A stretch of DNA of 41,881 bases from Acidobacteriaceae bacterium (GCA_003138975.1 PLHQ01000105.1:11113-52993); one strand, 5' to 3'; shown: positions 27,107-36,046, numbered from the stretch's first letter. Numbers and translations are program-made. The notes: generated by a model from the sequence alone, not told the origin.

Positions 27107-27723
27107 AGGAGTCCTTCTCTTTCTGCTGCGATCGCGGTTGCAAATCTTGGTTGAGGCCGAATTTCTTCGGGGGCGGAGTGCTGTTCGATGGCTTCGGCCC
27201 AGCGCGATGACCGGGGCGTCTCCCGTATGGCACGCGAGCGAGCTTCGCTGACCGAGCGCACCGAGGAGATTCTTTTGCAGGCTTCCAATATTCCCCAGCG
27301 CTGCGATGTGTGTCGCGAGGTCTGGGCGAGCAGCGCGGCGACCATCTCTTTGTGAATAGCGTCCGCGTCAGCTTCCGCAGGTGCGGCGTCAGAATGCGGC
27401 GCAATGGAGAGATATTCCGGTCCGCCCACGAAGAAAGCAACTCTCTGCGGTGGAATCGCACTCCGAATATCGGTACAGAATTTTTCTCGGCTCTCCGCTT
27501 CTCCCGTTGCGTTAATCAGCACGAGGTTGTACAAGTCCGCGCGCCACCAGCATCGCGCCTCCAGCACATCGGCCGCACAGTCAACCTCAATGCCAAGTTT
27601 TCTCATTACATCGGCCCGCAAATCGCGCTTGTTCTGCGACGTGTCCAGCAGAAGCACGCGCTTCTTTTTCGCGAAACCGCCATCTGCAGGCGAAAGTGGC
27701 AATGCTATGACGGGACTGGTCAT
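27103..27723 (-). CDS. Degenerate receiver-domain protein coupled to the RRM gene
   Basis: 206 residues. Residues about 20-115 follow the CheY pattern (KKRVLLLDTSQ... YNLVLINATGE ...VAFFVGG). The phospho-acceptor Asp is replaced by Asn (LINA), the acidic pair is reduced to DT, and no conserved Lys is seen, so it should not be phosphorylated. The C-terminal about 90 residues are Arg/Ser/Ala rich without a known domain. It overlaps both neighbours by 4 bases (ATGA): the 51-aa gene upstream and the RRM gene downstream. It may be a protein-protein adaptor; the function is not known. Confidence 0.82.
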   Translation of the reverse strand: MTSPVIALPLSPADGGFAKKKRVLLLDTSQNKRDLRADVMRKLGIEVDCAADVLEARCWWRADLYNLVLINATGEAESREKFCTDIRSAIPPQRVAFFVGGPEYLSIAPHSDAAPAEADADAIHKEMVAALLAQTSRHTSQRWGILEACKRISSVRSVSEARSRAIRETPRSSRWAEAIEQHSAPEEIRPQPRFATAIAAEREGLL

Positions 27724-27875
27724 GCTACCTTCTCTTTGAGGTTGGAGGGGGCTGGCGGAGGCGTCAAGCGCTTCTCTTCCAGGGCTTTCAACATCTTTTG
27801 ATTGCTCACACGGCGGCTGATCTTTTGCCTTCGCCGCCGGTTAAATCGAGCCTTGTCGCCATTGATTCCGGACAT
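27720..27875 (-). CDS. 51-residue basic protein, first gene of the RRM operon
   Basis: A small gene starting MSGINGDKARFNRRRRQK and ending NLKEKVA. AAGGAG lies 8-13 bases before the ATG at 27875, an almost ideal ribosome site. Its TGA overlaps the next ATG (ATGA), so it is translationally coupled to the degenerate receiver protein. The N-terminal half has an Arg-rich patch (RFNRRRRQKISRR), the rest a short helix and a Pro-rich stretch (LTPPPAPS). The Arg-rich patch suggests RNA binding, in line with the RRM gene two positions downstream. I do not recognise the family. Confidence 0.75.
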   Translation of the reverse strand: MSGINGDKARFNRRRRQKISRRVSNQKMLKALEEKRLTPPPAPSNLKEKVA

Positions 27876-28252
27876 TTCTATTCTCCTTGCGTTCTGGTTT
27901 AAGTTAAAACCTGCTCGGTGCTCTGCGGCTCCCGCTCCTCACTTGCAGTGGCGCGCGGTCAAGTTTTTGAGCTACGAGCGCATCCTCAAATCGCCTGCTT
28001 GCGCGGCCCGTTATGTGAGGCCGCATTCTTGGGATCGGGAGAAATGACTTCCGGAAATCCTCTGGTTTAACACGTCACTCGCCTTTCAGGGAATCTTCTC
28101 AATCGCGAAGGCGCAACGTGCTGTTAGGGTGTCTTCGAGGTCAAGATCTTCAGTATACGCCCCATTCCTAGATCTTGCTGTAGTTTCGCCAATGCATTTC
28201 GCCGCGATAGTGACGGACGACACCATTCCAAATCAATGAAGAGTCATGCCAG
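27876..28252. other. Intergenic region, 377 bases
   Basis: No gene supported. It must contain the promoter of the 51-aa/receiver/RRM operon. A weak hairpin (GCGGCC / GGCCGC, 28003-28008 and 28019-28024) is the only structure noticed. Confidence 0.4.
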
Positions 28253-28951
28253 TTAAGGCTGCGAAGGGCTGACGTTGCTGGGTTTCGGATCTTTGCATAG
28301 GAGTAAGCAAAGAATAACGGCCCCTCCGGCGACTCCGCCGCCAATCTCAAGCCACTTTGTGTTCAGGGCATTACCGGCTCCTTCGGGCCGAGGTGCAGCT
28401 CCGCACGCCGTCGTTTCGTCGCGCGTTGCTTGCTGCCCCTCATGTACGGTCGCGGATTGAGGGCTGCTCTGCGAAGAGGTCTTGCGGAGCGCGCCTCCTT
28501 GTGTGATGTTCACGTTGTTCTTGTGAGCCGCGACCTCAACCTTCCCAGTCAAGTCGGTTACGTCGAATTGCGTGCGGTCATTGGAAATGGGTTTTAGGTT
28601 GATGCAATTCGCGCGCACGCTCATTAAAATAGAAGTTCCCACTACAACGCTTCCGTGTTCTAGAACCAGGTAATTCCCCTGGAACTTCACGACTGATTCC
28701 CCTTGGATCAGCACGGACGATCATTCAGCGTCGAGATTGGCGACAAAGCCGGGTCTGGTCTCAAGTAAATCTCCCGCGAAGACTGCGGTAGAGTCCGCAA
28801 CCTCTGCGCCGTTTACCAACACTCCGCCGCTGCTATGCACTACGGCGGAGCCCGTGTCCGCAGCAGCCAAAGACAGCGGGAACAGGAGGACCATCACCCA
28901 GGAAATAAAATTGCGTAAACCGGACACACTCACACCCAAATTAATTTCCAC
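28253..28951 (-). pseudogene. FecR-like secreted/membrane protein interrupted by one in-frame TGA
   Basis: The 5' part (28721-28951) encodes a signal peptide (FISWVMVLLFPLSLAAA) and GVLVNGAEVADS...PGFVANLDAE, then TGA. Without any frame change it goes on as SSVLIQGESVVKFQGNYLVL, a FecR-like beta-rich domain, and ends in a membrane helix (GGGVAGGAVILCLLLC) with a short tail. The stop sits where a Gly codon is expected (GGA to TGA, one base), so this is a nonsense mutation, a read error or readthrough. Intact, it would be about 232 residues, anchored by the C-terminal helix. The start is a GTG at 28951 or one slightly downstream. The intact function of such acidobacterial FecR-domain proteins is unclear. 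Confidence 0.8.
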
Positions 28952-29095
28952 AACATCTCAAACAGAGGATCGTAGCGGTAGGGAGCCTGATCGTCTATCA
29001 GCTCTCTGGATGCGGCAAAAGGGAAATGAAAGTGGCCTGGCGTGCATTGCTGCGCCGGGCATGCCAACTCCGGTATTCTTCCAATACGATCGAAC

Positions 29096-29878
29096 ATGGA
29101 AACAATTCCCGCCAACGGACCGGTGATTGACTTTCGCGACGTTGTCTACACGCTTCCTAATGGCCAACCGCTGCTTCAAAACCTGAATCTGCAAGTGCAA
29201 GGCGGCGAAACTCTGGTCTTGCTGGGACGCAGCGGTTCGGGCAAAACTACCACGCTGAAGCTGATCAATCGACTGCTGACCCCCAGCGGCGGGGAAGTTC
29301 GCGTGAACGGCGCTCTCACGGCTGAGAATGATGTGATACGCCTGCGGCGCAGCATCGGCTATGTCATCCAGGATGTCGGCTTATTTCCGCATTTCACGGT
29401 GGAGCGCAACATCGGCCTTGTCCCCCGTATCGAGGGCTGGCCTGCTGAGCGCATTCAGCTTCGCGTCGAAGAGTTATTGCAGCTGGTCAGGCTCGACTCG
29501 CAGATTGCTTCGCGATATCCCCATCAGCTCTCGGGAGGACAGCGGCAGCGTGTGGGTGTGGCCCGTGCTCTAGCCGCCGATCCCGCGATTCTTCTGATGG
29601 ATGAGCCCTTCGGTGCTGTCGACGCGATTACCCGCGATCAACTGCAGCGCGAGTTTCTTTCGCTCCAGCAGCGACTGAACAAAACGGTAGTCTTCGTCAC
29701 CCACGATCTGCGCGAAGCCTTGCGGCTCGGTTCGCGTATCGCGCTCATGGAGGCTGGACGATTGGTCACGGTTCTTTCCCCGCAGGACTTCTTGCGATCG
29801 AGTGACCCGTTGGCCGCCGCCTACGTGCAGGCTTTCGGAGAAGGATTGGACTCGGCAGCAAATCGAGGCACGTCATGA
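29096..29878 (+). CDS. Osmoprotectant/glycine-betaine-type ABC transporter, ATPase subunit
   Basis: 260 residues from the ATG at 29096; the frame is open to 29042 without homology. Walker A is GRSGSGKTT, Q-loop VIQDVG, signature LSGGQRQRVGVARALA, Walker B ILLMDEPF, and the switch His is in VTHD. It resembles OpuBA/OpuCA/ProV ATPases but ends soon after the ABC domain, without the CBS pair that senses ionic strength in OpuA/OpuCA. First gene of a three-gene operon. It powers import of a quaternary amine or related solute; substrate unproved. Confidence 0.92.
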   Translation: METIPANGPVIDFRDVVYTLPNGQPLLQNLNLQVQGGETLVLLGRSGSGKTTTLKLINRLLTPSGGEVRVNGALTAENDVIRLRRSIGYVIQDVGLFPHFTVERNIGLVPRIEGWPAERIQLRVEELLQLVRLDSQIASRYPHQLSGGQRQRVGVARALAADPAILLMDEPFGAVDAITRDQLQREFLSLQQRLNKTVVFVTHDLREALRLGSRIALMEAGRLVTVLSPQDFLRSSDPLAAAYVQAFGEGLDSAANRGTS

Positions 29879-30507
29879 ACGTCTTTTACTTTTTCCTGCA
29901 GCATCATGAAGAAATTCTGGATCTTACCCTCGAGCACCTCTGGCTGGTCGGGATTTCCACGCTGCTCGCCGTTCTGATCGGCATACCGCTCGGAATCGTG
30001 AGCGCCCACTGGCCCGTATGGAATAAGCCGATATTGGGAACTGCGAACATTATTCAGACAGTTCCGAGTCTCGCGTTGTTTGGCTTTCTGCTGCCTGTGC
30101 CGTGGATCGGCGCCCGTGCCGATCGCCTGGCCATTCTGGCGCTCACTCTTTACGCGCTCTTGCCCGTGATTCGCAATACCTACACGGGAATCCGCGGCGT
30201 CGACCCATCCGTCGTGGAAGCCGGACGCGGCATGGGACTCACCGATCGCCAGCTTGTGTTTCAGGTGGAGTTACCCCTGGCGGTGAGTGTGATTCTCTCC
30301 GGCGTCCGGGTCGCGGTAGTCGTATCTGTGGGACTTGCCACCATCGCTGCCGCGATCGGCGCTGGAGGCTTGGGCGAGTTCATCTTTCGCGGCCTCGCCA
30401 TGGTGAACAATGAACTCATTCTGGCCGGAGCCATTCCTGCGGCAATCCTGGCGTTGTCGGCGGATTTCGGTTTGGGATGGCTGGAGAGGCGTCTTCGACC
30501 GCGATGA
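29875..30507 (+). CDS. Osmoprotectant-type ABC transporter, permease subunit
   Basis: 210 residues with five or six membrane helices and the BPD_transp_1 fold. The EAA-type loop is VVEAGRGMGLTDRQLVFQVELPLA, here split: GRGMGLTDRQL is followed by the ELPLA exit. The segment ANIIQTVPSLALFGFL is typical of the OpuBB/OpuCB/YehW family. Its ATG overlaps the ATPase stop by 4 bases. Only one permease gene is present, so it should act as a homodimer. Confidence 0.93.
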   Translation: MNVFYFFLQHHEEILDLTLEHLWLVGISTLLAVLIGIPLGIVSAHWPVWNKPILGTANIIQTVPSLALFGFLLPVPWIGARADRLAILALTLYALLPVIRNTYTGIRGVDPSVVEAGRGMGLTDRQLVFQVELPLAVSVILSGVRVAVVVSVGLATIAAAIGAGGLGEFIFRGLAMVNNELILAGAIPAAILALSADFGLGWLERRLRPR

Positions 30508-31424
30508 AACGGGACCGGCAAGGGCAGTTTCATGGACTGCAGCGCGAGGGCGCTATCTGCATGATTTTCCTGGCCCTGCTTCTACCGTCTTGTGCGCCGT
30601 CGTATTCCGATCGGATTGTGATCGGATCCAAGAATTTTACGGAGTCACTGATGCTGGGCGAACTGCTGGCTCAGCAGATTGAAGCGCACACACACTTAAA
30701 AGTCGAGCGCCGCTTCTATCTGGCGGGAACCTATATCTGCCAGCAGGCAATATTGGCTGGGCGCATCGATATTTATCCTGAGTACACTGGCACCGCCCTC
30801 ACCGCCATTCTCAAGCAGAAAGTTGCCGGCGACCGGGCGGGAGTCTATCAGGAAGTGAGGAGCGACTATGAAACCCGATTCGGCCTGACCCTAGGTCCGC
30901 CGTTCGGATTCAACAATACCTTTGCCATGGAAATTCGTGGAGCTGATGCGCGCCGGCTGAATCTCAGAACCTTATCGCAGGCTGCCGTATTCGCTCCTCA
31001 ATGGCACGCGGGATTTGGCTACGAATTCATGGAGCGTCCCGACGGATACGCCGGCCTGGCCGCCGCCTATGGTCTCCATTTTGCCGCGCCGCCACGCATC
31101 ATGGACCTGGGTTTGCTCGCCCCAGCTTTAAGGGACCATCAGATTGACATCGCTGCGGGCAACGCCACCGATGGACTTATTCTTGCATTCGACTTGTCTG
31201 TGCTCGAAGATGACCGCCAGTATTTTCCGCCCTACGAGGCCGTCGCAGTAGTTAGGCAGCAAACCTTGCAACAGCATCCTGAAGTTTCTCAAGCGATCGC
31301 TGCGCTGGGCGGCAAGATTTCCGATCAGGAAATGCAGAAATTGAATTATGCCCTCGATGGTCAGCACCGCGATGCAAAAGATGTCGCGCACGAATTCCTG
31401 AGGAGCAAGGGATTAGTTCAGTAG
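30504..31424 (+). CDS. Osmoprotectant-type ABC transporter, substrate-binding lipoprotein
   Basis: 306 residues from the ATG at 30504, preferred over 30477 because it makes the same 4-base ATGA overlap with the permease. The N-terminus has a lipoprotein signal (MIFLALLLPSC, cysteine about residue 29). The OpuAC-like domain follows with IVIGSKNFTESLMLGELLAQ and IYPEYTGTAL, diagnostic for the choline/betaine-binding OpuBC/OpuCC/OsmF group. It captures the solute outside the inner membrane. Residues that would tell betaine from choline or other ligands cannot be judged without a structure alignment. Confidence 0.92.
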   Translation: MKRDRQGQFHGLQREGAICMIFLALLLPSCAPSYSDRIVIGSKNFTESLMLGELLAQQIEAHTHLKVERRFYLAGTYICQQAILAGRIDIYPEYTGTALTAILKQKVAGDRAGVYQEVRSDYETRFGLTLGPPFGFNNTFAMEIRGADARRLNLRTLSQAAVFAPQWHAGFGYEFMERPDGYAGLAAAYGLHFAAPPRIMDLGLLAPALRDHQIDIAAGNATDGLILAFDLSVLEDDRQYFPPYEAVAVVRQQTLQQHPEVSQAIAALGGKISDQEMQKLNYALDGQHRDAKDVAHEFLRSKGLVQ

Positions 31425-31469
31425 GCCTAACCCTTCCATTAATCTGTGAATTTGTGCATCGTTCCGCGC

Positions 31470-32258
31470 TCAGATGAGCAACTCTCCTCGCAGAGTCAGC
31501 ACGGCATTGCCTTTGAGGATCACTCGACTCTTTTTGACTTCGCACCACACTTCGCCGCCGCGCTCTGAAACCTGCCGCGCCTGCAACGACGTCTTGCCCA
31601 GCCGTTCAGCCCAATATGGCGCCAGCGAGCAATGCGTCGATCCAGTCACAGGATCTTCCGGAATGCCGTAACTGGGTGCGAAGTAACGGGACACAAAATC
31701 AGCTTCTTCTCCCGGAGCCGTGATCGCGACTCCTGCGGGATGAAGTTTCTCCAGCGGCCTGAAGTCGGGCCGGATGCGCCTGACCTCTTCCTCACTTTCG
31801 TACACTACAAAGTAGTTGTCTTCGATTTGCATCACTTCGGCCGGATATCGGCCTAAGCCTTCTATGAGTGCCGTAGGCGGTTCCGCACAGGGCCAGGGAG
31901 CAAGCGCAGGGAAGTCCATCGCCAGTAATTCGCCATCGCGGCAAACGGAAAGCTCCCCGCTGAAGCGCGTTTCGAAGAGCACCGATTCGCGTCTGGGTGC
32001 AAGAATTTGCATCAGCACGAATGCCGAAGCCAGCGTCGCATGCCCGCAGAGCTTCACCTCGCAGCGTGGCGTAAACCAGCGCAACTCGTAGCTGTCGCCG
32101 CAAGGCACGAAGTAGGCGGTCTCAGAAAGATTATTTTCGGCAGCGACCGCGCGCAACAACTCGTCATCTAACCAATGCGTTAAAGGACACACCGCGGCAG
32201 GATTGCCCGCGAAAGGGACTGCTGTGAAGGCATCGAGGCGAAAGACCGAAAGAGACAT
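31470..32258 (-). CDS. PhzF-family isomerase-like protein
   Basis: 262 residues from the ATG at 32258; the frame is open to 32396, but PhzF homology begins at this ATG (SLSVFRLDAFTAVPFAGNP). The catalytic Glu is in NLSETAYFV. CGHATLASA and DPVTGSTHCSL are the two signature loops of the diaminopimelate-epimerase fold. PhzF proteins isomerise allylic carbons, but most members have unknown substrates. It is divergent from egtB with 102 bases between starts, so a shared control region is possible. No other phenazine genes are present, so phenazine synthesis is not implied. Confidence 0.9.
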   Translation of the reverse strand: MSLSVFRLDAFTAVPFAGNPAAVCPLTHWLDDELLRAVAAENNLSETAYFVPCGDSYELRWFTPRCEVKLCGHATLASAFVLMQILAPRRESVLFETRFSGELSVCRDGELLAMDFPALAPWPCAEPPTALIEGLGRYPAEVMQIEDNYFVVYESEEEVRRIRPDFRPLEKLHPAGVAITAPGEEADFVSRYFAPSYGIPEDPVTGSTHCSLAPYWAERLGKTSLQARQVSERGGEVWCEVKKSRVILKGNAVLTLRGELLI

Positions 32259-32360
32259 TAACCTATGGTAGTCGGACGGGGACGCGGATAGAATCGTCGG
32301 GCTGCCGCTTTGCCTGTTTGTCCGGGCCGAATTCCGTCGTTCGACATCTAGGAGGTTCGC

Positions 32361-33695
32361 ATGCCAACCACTTACAGTGACGCTGCGATTCGTCACGAAC
32401 TTCTCGAGCAGTTAGCCGGTGCCCGTCAGAGAACGGATGATCTCTTTGCCATAGTCAGCCCGGATTCGCTCTACGAACGCCCTATTCCTGAACGTCACCG
32501 CATCATCTTTTACATCGGGCATCTCGAAGCATTCGATTGGAATTTATTCCATGATCGCGTTCTGGGATTGAAAAGTTTCCATCTCGAGTTTGATCGGCTC
32601 TTTGCCTTTGGCATCGATCCCGTCGGCGGCGGATTGCCCACCGATCAACCTTCAGAGTGGCCATCGATTGCGGCAGTGCAGGAGTATGTCAGGAAAGCCC
32701 GATTCCTCCTGGACGAGAAGTTGTCCGATGCGCTCTCAAATCCCAATTCCTTCGGGCGAGATGGTTTTCCGATCAGTACGTTGCTCAACGTCGCCATTGA
32801 ACACCGCCTCATGCACGCGGAAACTCTAGCCTACATGCTGCATCAATTGCCCTTCAATCGGAAAGTCCCGCAGAAAGAATCTCCGAGCCCCGTCACCGAT
32901 CCAGTCGATCATCGCAGCATGGAACTTCCCGCTGGGCCGGTCACGCTGGGCCTTCAGCGTGGGGCCAATGCTTTCGGATGGGACAACGAGTATGAATCTC
33001 ACATTGTTGATGTTCCCACGTTTGCCATCGATCGATACAAGGCGACCAATCGTCAGTACCTCGAGTTCATTTCCGGCGGAGGGTATGAAAATCGCACTCT
33101 GTGGAGCGCCGACGATTGGGACTGGAGATTGAAGCACGGAATTTCGTATCCGGCTTTTTGGAAGCGTGACGGCGATCAATGGCTGTATCGCACCATGTTC
33201 AATGAAGTCCCGCTTCCACTGGACTGGCCTGTCTATGTGAGTCAGGCGGAAGCGAAAGCCTACGCCCACTGGGCAGGGAAGTCGCTTCCCACCGAAGCCG
33301 AGTGGCAGCGCGCCGCATACTGCACACCGGATGGCGACGAGCGATCGTATCCCTGGGGAAACGGAGCACCCTCTTCGGAATTCGGAAACTTTGATTTCGC
33401 CCGGTGGAATCCAGTTCCCGTAAATGCGGGTCCTGCGGGCGAGAGCGCCTTCGGTGTGCAAGGCATGCTAGGTAACGGCTGGGAGTGGACTTCCACGGAG
33501 TTCGCTCCGTTTCCGCGATTCGAGCCGTTCCCCTTCTATCGGGGATATTCCGCTGACTTCTTCGATGGCAAACACTTCGTCATGAAAGGCGCATCGGCCC
33601 GCACCGCAGGATGCATGTTGCGCCGCACCTTTCGCAACTGGTTCCAGGGGCATTACCAATTTATCTACACCGGCTTTCGCTGCGTAAGCCGCTGA
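32361..33695 (+). CDS. egtB: Ergothioneine sulfoxide synthase EgtB
   Basis: 444 residues; AGGAGG lies 7 bases before the ATG. The N-terminal DinB-like domain (about 10-165) has the iron triad His54 (YIGHLEAF), His148 and His152 (EHRLMHAET, the HxxxHxE motif). The C-terminal FGE-sulfatase domain (about 185-444) has GNGWEWTSTEFAPFP and FRNWFQGHYQFIYTGFR. It oxidatively joins trimethylhistidine to a thiol donor. With egtD 21 bases downstream it forms an ergothioneine operon. No gamma-glutamylcysteine ligase (EgtA) or amidase (EgtC) is nearby, so cysteine may be the direct donor, as known for EgtB of the acidobacterium Chloracidobacterium thermophilum. Confidence 0.94.
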   Translation: MPTTYSDAAIRHELLEQLAGARQRTDDLFAIVSPDSLYERPIPERHRIIFYIGHLEAFDWNLFHDRVLGLKSFHLEFDRLFAFGIDPVGGGLPTDQPSEWPSIAAVQEYVRKARFLLDEKLSDALSNPNSFGRDGFPISTLLNVAIEHRLMHAETLAYMLHQLPFNRKVPQKESPSPVTDPVDHRSMELPAGPVTLGLQRGANAFGWDNEYESHIVDVPTFAIDRYKATNRQYLEFISGGGYENRTLWSADDWDWRLKHGISYPAFWKRDGDQWLYRTMFNEVPLPLDWPVYVSQAEAKAYAHWAGKSLPTEAEWQRAAYCTPDGDERSYPWGNGAPSSEFGNFDFARWNPVPVNAGPAGESAFGVQGMLGNGWEWTSTEFAPFPRFEPFPFYRGYSADFFDGKHFVMKGASARTAGCMLRRTFRNWFQGHYQFIYTGFRCVSR

Positions 33696-33716
33696 GTATA
33701 CGAGGGAGCTCTAACC

Positions 33717-34685
33717 ATGGTCGTCCACGCTATCACCGCCAACCTGACTTACGAATTCGCAGCGGACGTTCGCGCCGGTCTCACCAAGACGGGTCAGAAG
33801 GAATTACTCTCGAAGTACTTGTACGACGACGTCGGCTCCGCTCTCTTCGAGGTGATCAGCCACCTTCCCGAGTACGGCCTCACACGTGCCGATGAGCGTC
33901 TCCTCCGCCGCTATGCCGGGGACATCGTAGAGCGCCTTGCCGGTCCGGTTGCCGTAGCCGAACTAGGAAGTGGCAGCGGCAAGAAAACTCGGCAGATTCT
34001 CGAAGCTCTCTGCCGTCGCCAGCGTACCAGCTACTATCCCATCGAAATTTCTCCCACTGCCCTCGCCATGTGCCAGCGCGAACTCAGTGACATCGATTGC
34101 ATCAGCATTCTCGGCTTCGAGCGCGAATACCTCGACGGACTACTCGAAGTGGCCGCGCAGCGGCACACCGGCCAGCATCTCCTCGTGCTCTTCCTCGGCA
34201 GCACGATAGGAAACTTCGATCCGATGGCGGGTCTCAAATTCTTGAATCAGGTCCGCCGTATTCTTCAGCCCGGAGATTCTCTGCTGCTGGGAACAGATTT
34301 GGTTAAGTCCAGCGCGCAACTTCTGGCGGCCTACGACGACAGATTAGGGGTCACCGCTGCCTTCAACTTGAACCTGCTGGCCCGCATCAACCGCGAACTG
34401 GACGGTAATTTCGACCTCGCTCATTTCGAGCACGTCGCAAAGATCAATCACCAATCCCGCAGTGTTGAAATGCACCTGCGCTCTATGCGGCGCCAGACCG
34501 TGAACATCCCCGCTGCGGGTGTTGCCGTCGAGTTTCTCGAGGGCGAAACCATTTGGACCGAAAGCAGCCACAAATACTCCCTAGAGGAGGTTTGTCAGAT
34601 GTCCCGAACCGCCGGTTTTCGCTGCGATGTGCAATGGGTAGATGATCAGTGGCCATTCGCGGAAAGTCTCCTGGTCGCGGAATAA
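33717..34685 (+). CDS. egtD: Histidine N-alpha-methyltransferase EgtD
   Basis: 322 residues, the usual EgtD length. The SAM-binding motif is AELGSGSGKKT (about 81-91). Family markers are KYLYDDVGSALFEVISHLPEYGLTR (N-terminal), LFLGSTIGNFDP and the C-terminal FLEGETIWTESSHKYS, which binds histidine. It adds three methyl groups to L-histidine to make hercynine, the EgtB substrate. GAGGGAG lies 8-14 bases before the ATG. It is translated right after egtB. No separate EgtE lyase is seen; a generic PLP lyase elsewhere could finish the pathway. Confidence 0.95.
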   Translation: MVVHAITANLTYEFAADVRAGLTKTGQKELLSKYLYDDVGSALFEVISHLPEYGLTRADERLLRRYAGDIVERLAGPVAVAELGSGSGKKTRQILEALCRRQRTSYYPIEISPTALAMCQRELSDIDCISILGFEREYLDGLLEVAAQRHTGQHLLVLFLGSTIGNFDPMAGLKFLNQVRRILQPGDSLLLGTDLVKSSAQLLAAYDDRLGVTAAFNLNLLARINRELDGNFDLAHFEHVAKINHQSRSVEMHLRSMRRQTVNIPAAGVAVEFLEGETIWTESSHKYSLEEVCQMSRTAGFRCDVQWVDDQWPFAESLLVAE

Positions 34686-34810
34686 TTGCACCGCCTACCT
34701 TCGCTTCACGACACATTTATCGGAATATGTCTCGGTACTGTAAGAAACCTTCCACCTTGAAGTAAAACTTTGTAAATCTCCCGTCTTGTAGGTTGTGCCG
34801 ATGTAAATTA

Positions 34811-36046
34811 ATGGAAGGTATGAACGCAACCACAAAGCGGTTTCTGGCGATCACGTTCTGCGCCGCAAGCACAGCCGGCTCCTTTTTAGTTCCCATTTGT
34901 TATGCGTCTCCGTCCAGCCAGGCGACCCAGGAAGCCGCAGCCCCCGGCGCAGTTAGCAGGCGCATCGGCGCTGTCAAAGCCATCAACGGAACAGCGATTA
35001 CGCTGACCCCGGACTCTGGTCCGGACGTGAACGTCACGGTGCAGCCTGCAACTCGTATTGTCCGCATCGCGCCGGGCGAGAAGAATCCGAAGAATGTCAC
35101 GCCGATCCAGTTGCAGGATGTTCAAGTCGGCGACCGCATTCTGGTTGCGGGCAAGGCGTCTGACGACAACCTGTCTCTCGTAGCTTCCTCGGTGGTAGTG
35201 ATGAAGCGCTCCGACCTCGATGCCCGTCATCAACAGGATCTGCAAGACTGGCAGAAGCGTGGAGTGGGCGGACTCGCCAAGGCCGTGGATGCAGCGACCG
35301 GAACTGTCACCATCTCGGTGCGAAGCAAGGACGTCGTCATTCACAGCTCCAATGCCACAACGATTCTCCGTTATGCGCCGGACTCTTGGCAGTTTGACGA
35401 AGCCAAGCCGAGCACTCTGCAGGAAATACATCCCGGCGATCAGGTGAACGCGCGCGGCGACCGCAGCGCCGACGGGAGCCAACTGGCAGCCGACGAAGTT
35501 GTTTCAGGATCATTTCCTCTTTTCTCCGCCACCATCAATTCCGTCGATGCAAGTTCATCCACTCTCAGCGTTCACGATTTGTTGTCGAAGAAAACCGTAA
35601 CGGTCAAAATCACGCAGGACTCGCAGCTTCGCCACTTGCCCCCTGAGATGGCGCTGCGATTCGCAGTGCTTCTGAAAGGTGGGGCCGCCGGGGCGACGCC
35701 TAATGCCGCATCCAGTTCTGGCTCCCCGGCCAACGGACAAGCTACGCGCCCAGAATCTCCTTCCAGCGGCATGGGCGCGGGAGGGAATGCCGCGGGCGGG
35801 CGGGCGGGCGGTCCGCCGGATTTTCAGCGCCTGCTCAGCCACGCGCCATTGGCTTCTCTGGCTGACCTGCATAAAGGCGACGCAGTGAAAATTCTCTCGA
35901 CGGAGGGCAGCGCGGGCGTTGGCACTGTGATCATACTGGTCAGCGGCGTCGAGCCGATACTGCAAGCCGCGCCCAATGCCGGCCAGGCCATGATGCTTGC
36001 GCCTTGGAGTCTGGGCGCGCCCGCTGCCGACGCTGGGGGCCCGTAG
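34811..36046 (+). CDS. Secreted DUF5666-like repeat protein
   Basis: 411 residues from the ATG at 34811; the ATG at 34820 is equally possible (GGAAGG just before it), and the frame reaches 34793. The signal peptide covers about residues 1-36. Three OB-like beta units of the DUF5666 kind follow (IGAVKAINGTAITLTPD..., GLAKAVDAATGTVTISV..., FSATINSVDASSSTLSVHD...), each with a 'V.VGDRI.V.G' or 'PGDQVNARG' turn. A Gly/Ser/Pro/Ala-rich linker lies at about 300-340, with a last beta unit after it. Exported, function unknown. It precedes the TonB-dependent receptor by 63 bases on the same strand, so co-expression is likely. Confidence 0.85.
   Translation: MEGMNATTKRFLAITFCAASTAGSFLVPICYASPSSQATQEAAAPGAVSRRIGAVKAINGTAITLTPDSGPDVNVTVQPATRIVRIAPGEKNPKNVTPIQLQDVQVGDRILVAGKASDDNLSLVASSVVVMKRSDLDARHQQDLQDWQKRGVGGLAKAVDAATGTVTISVRSKDVVIHSSNATTILRYAPDSWQFDEAKPSTLQEIHPGDQVNARGDRSADGSQLAADEVVSGSFPLFSATINSVDASSSTLSVHDLLSKKTVTVKITQDSQLRHLPPEMALRFAVLLKGGAAGATPNAASSSGSPANGQATRPESPSSGMGAGGNAAGGRAGGPPDFQRLLSHAPLASLADLHKGDAVKILSTEGSAGVGTVIILVSGVEPILQAAPNAGQAMMLAPWSLGAPAADAGGP

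Noticed and set aside
31470-32258. Phenazine biosynthesis
   Set aside because: A PhzF-like protein alone does not indicate phenazines; no PhzA-E or G genes are present.
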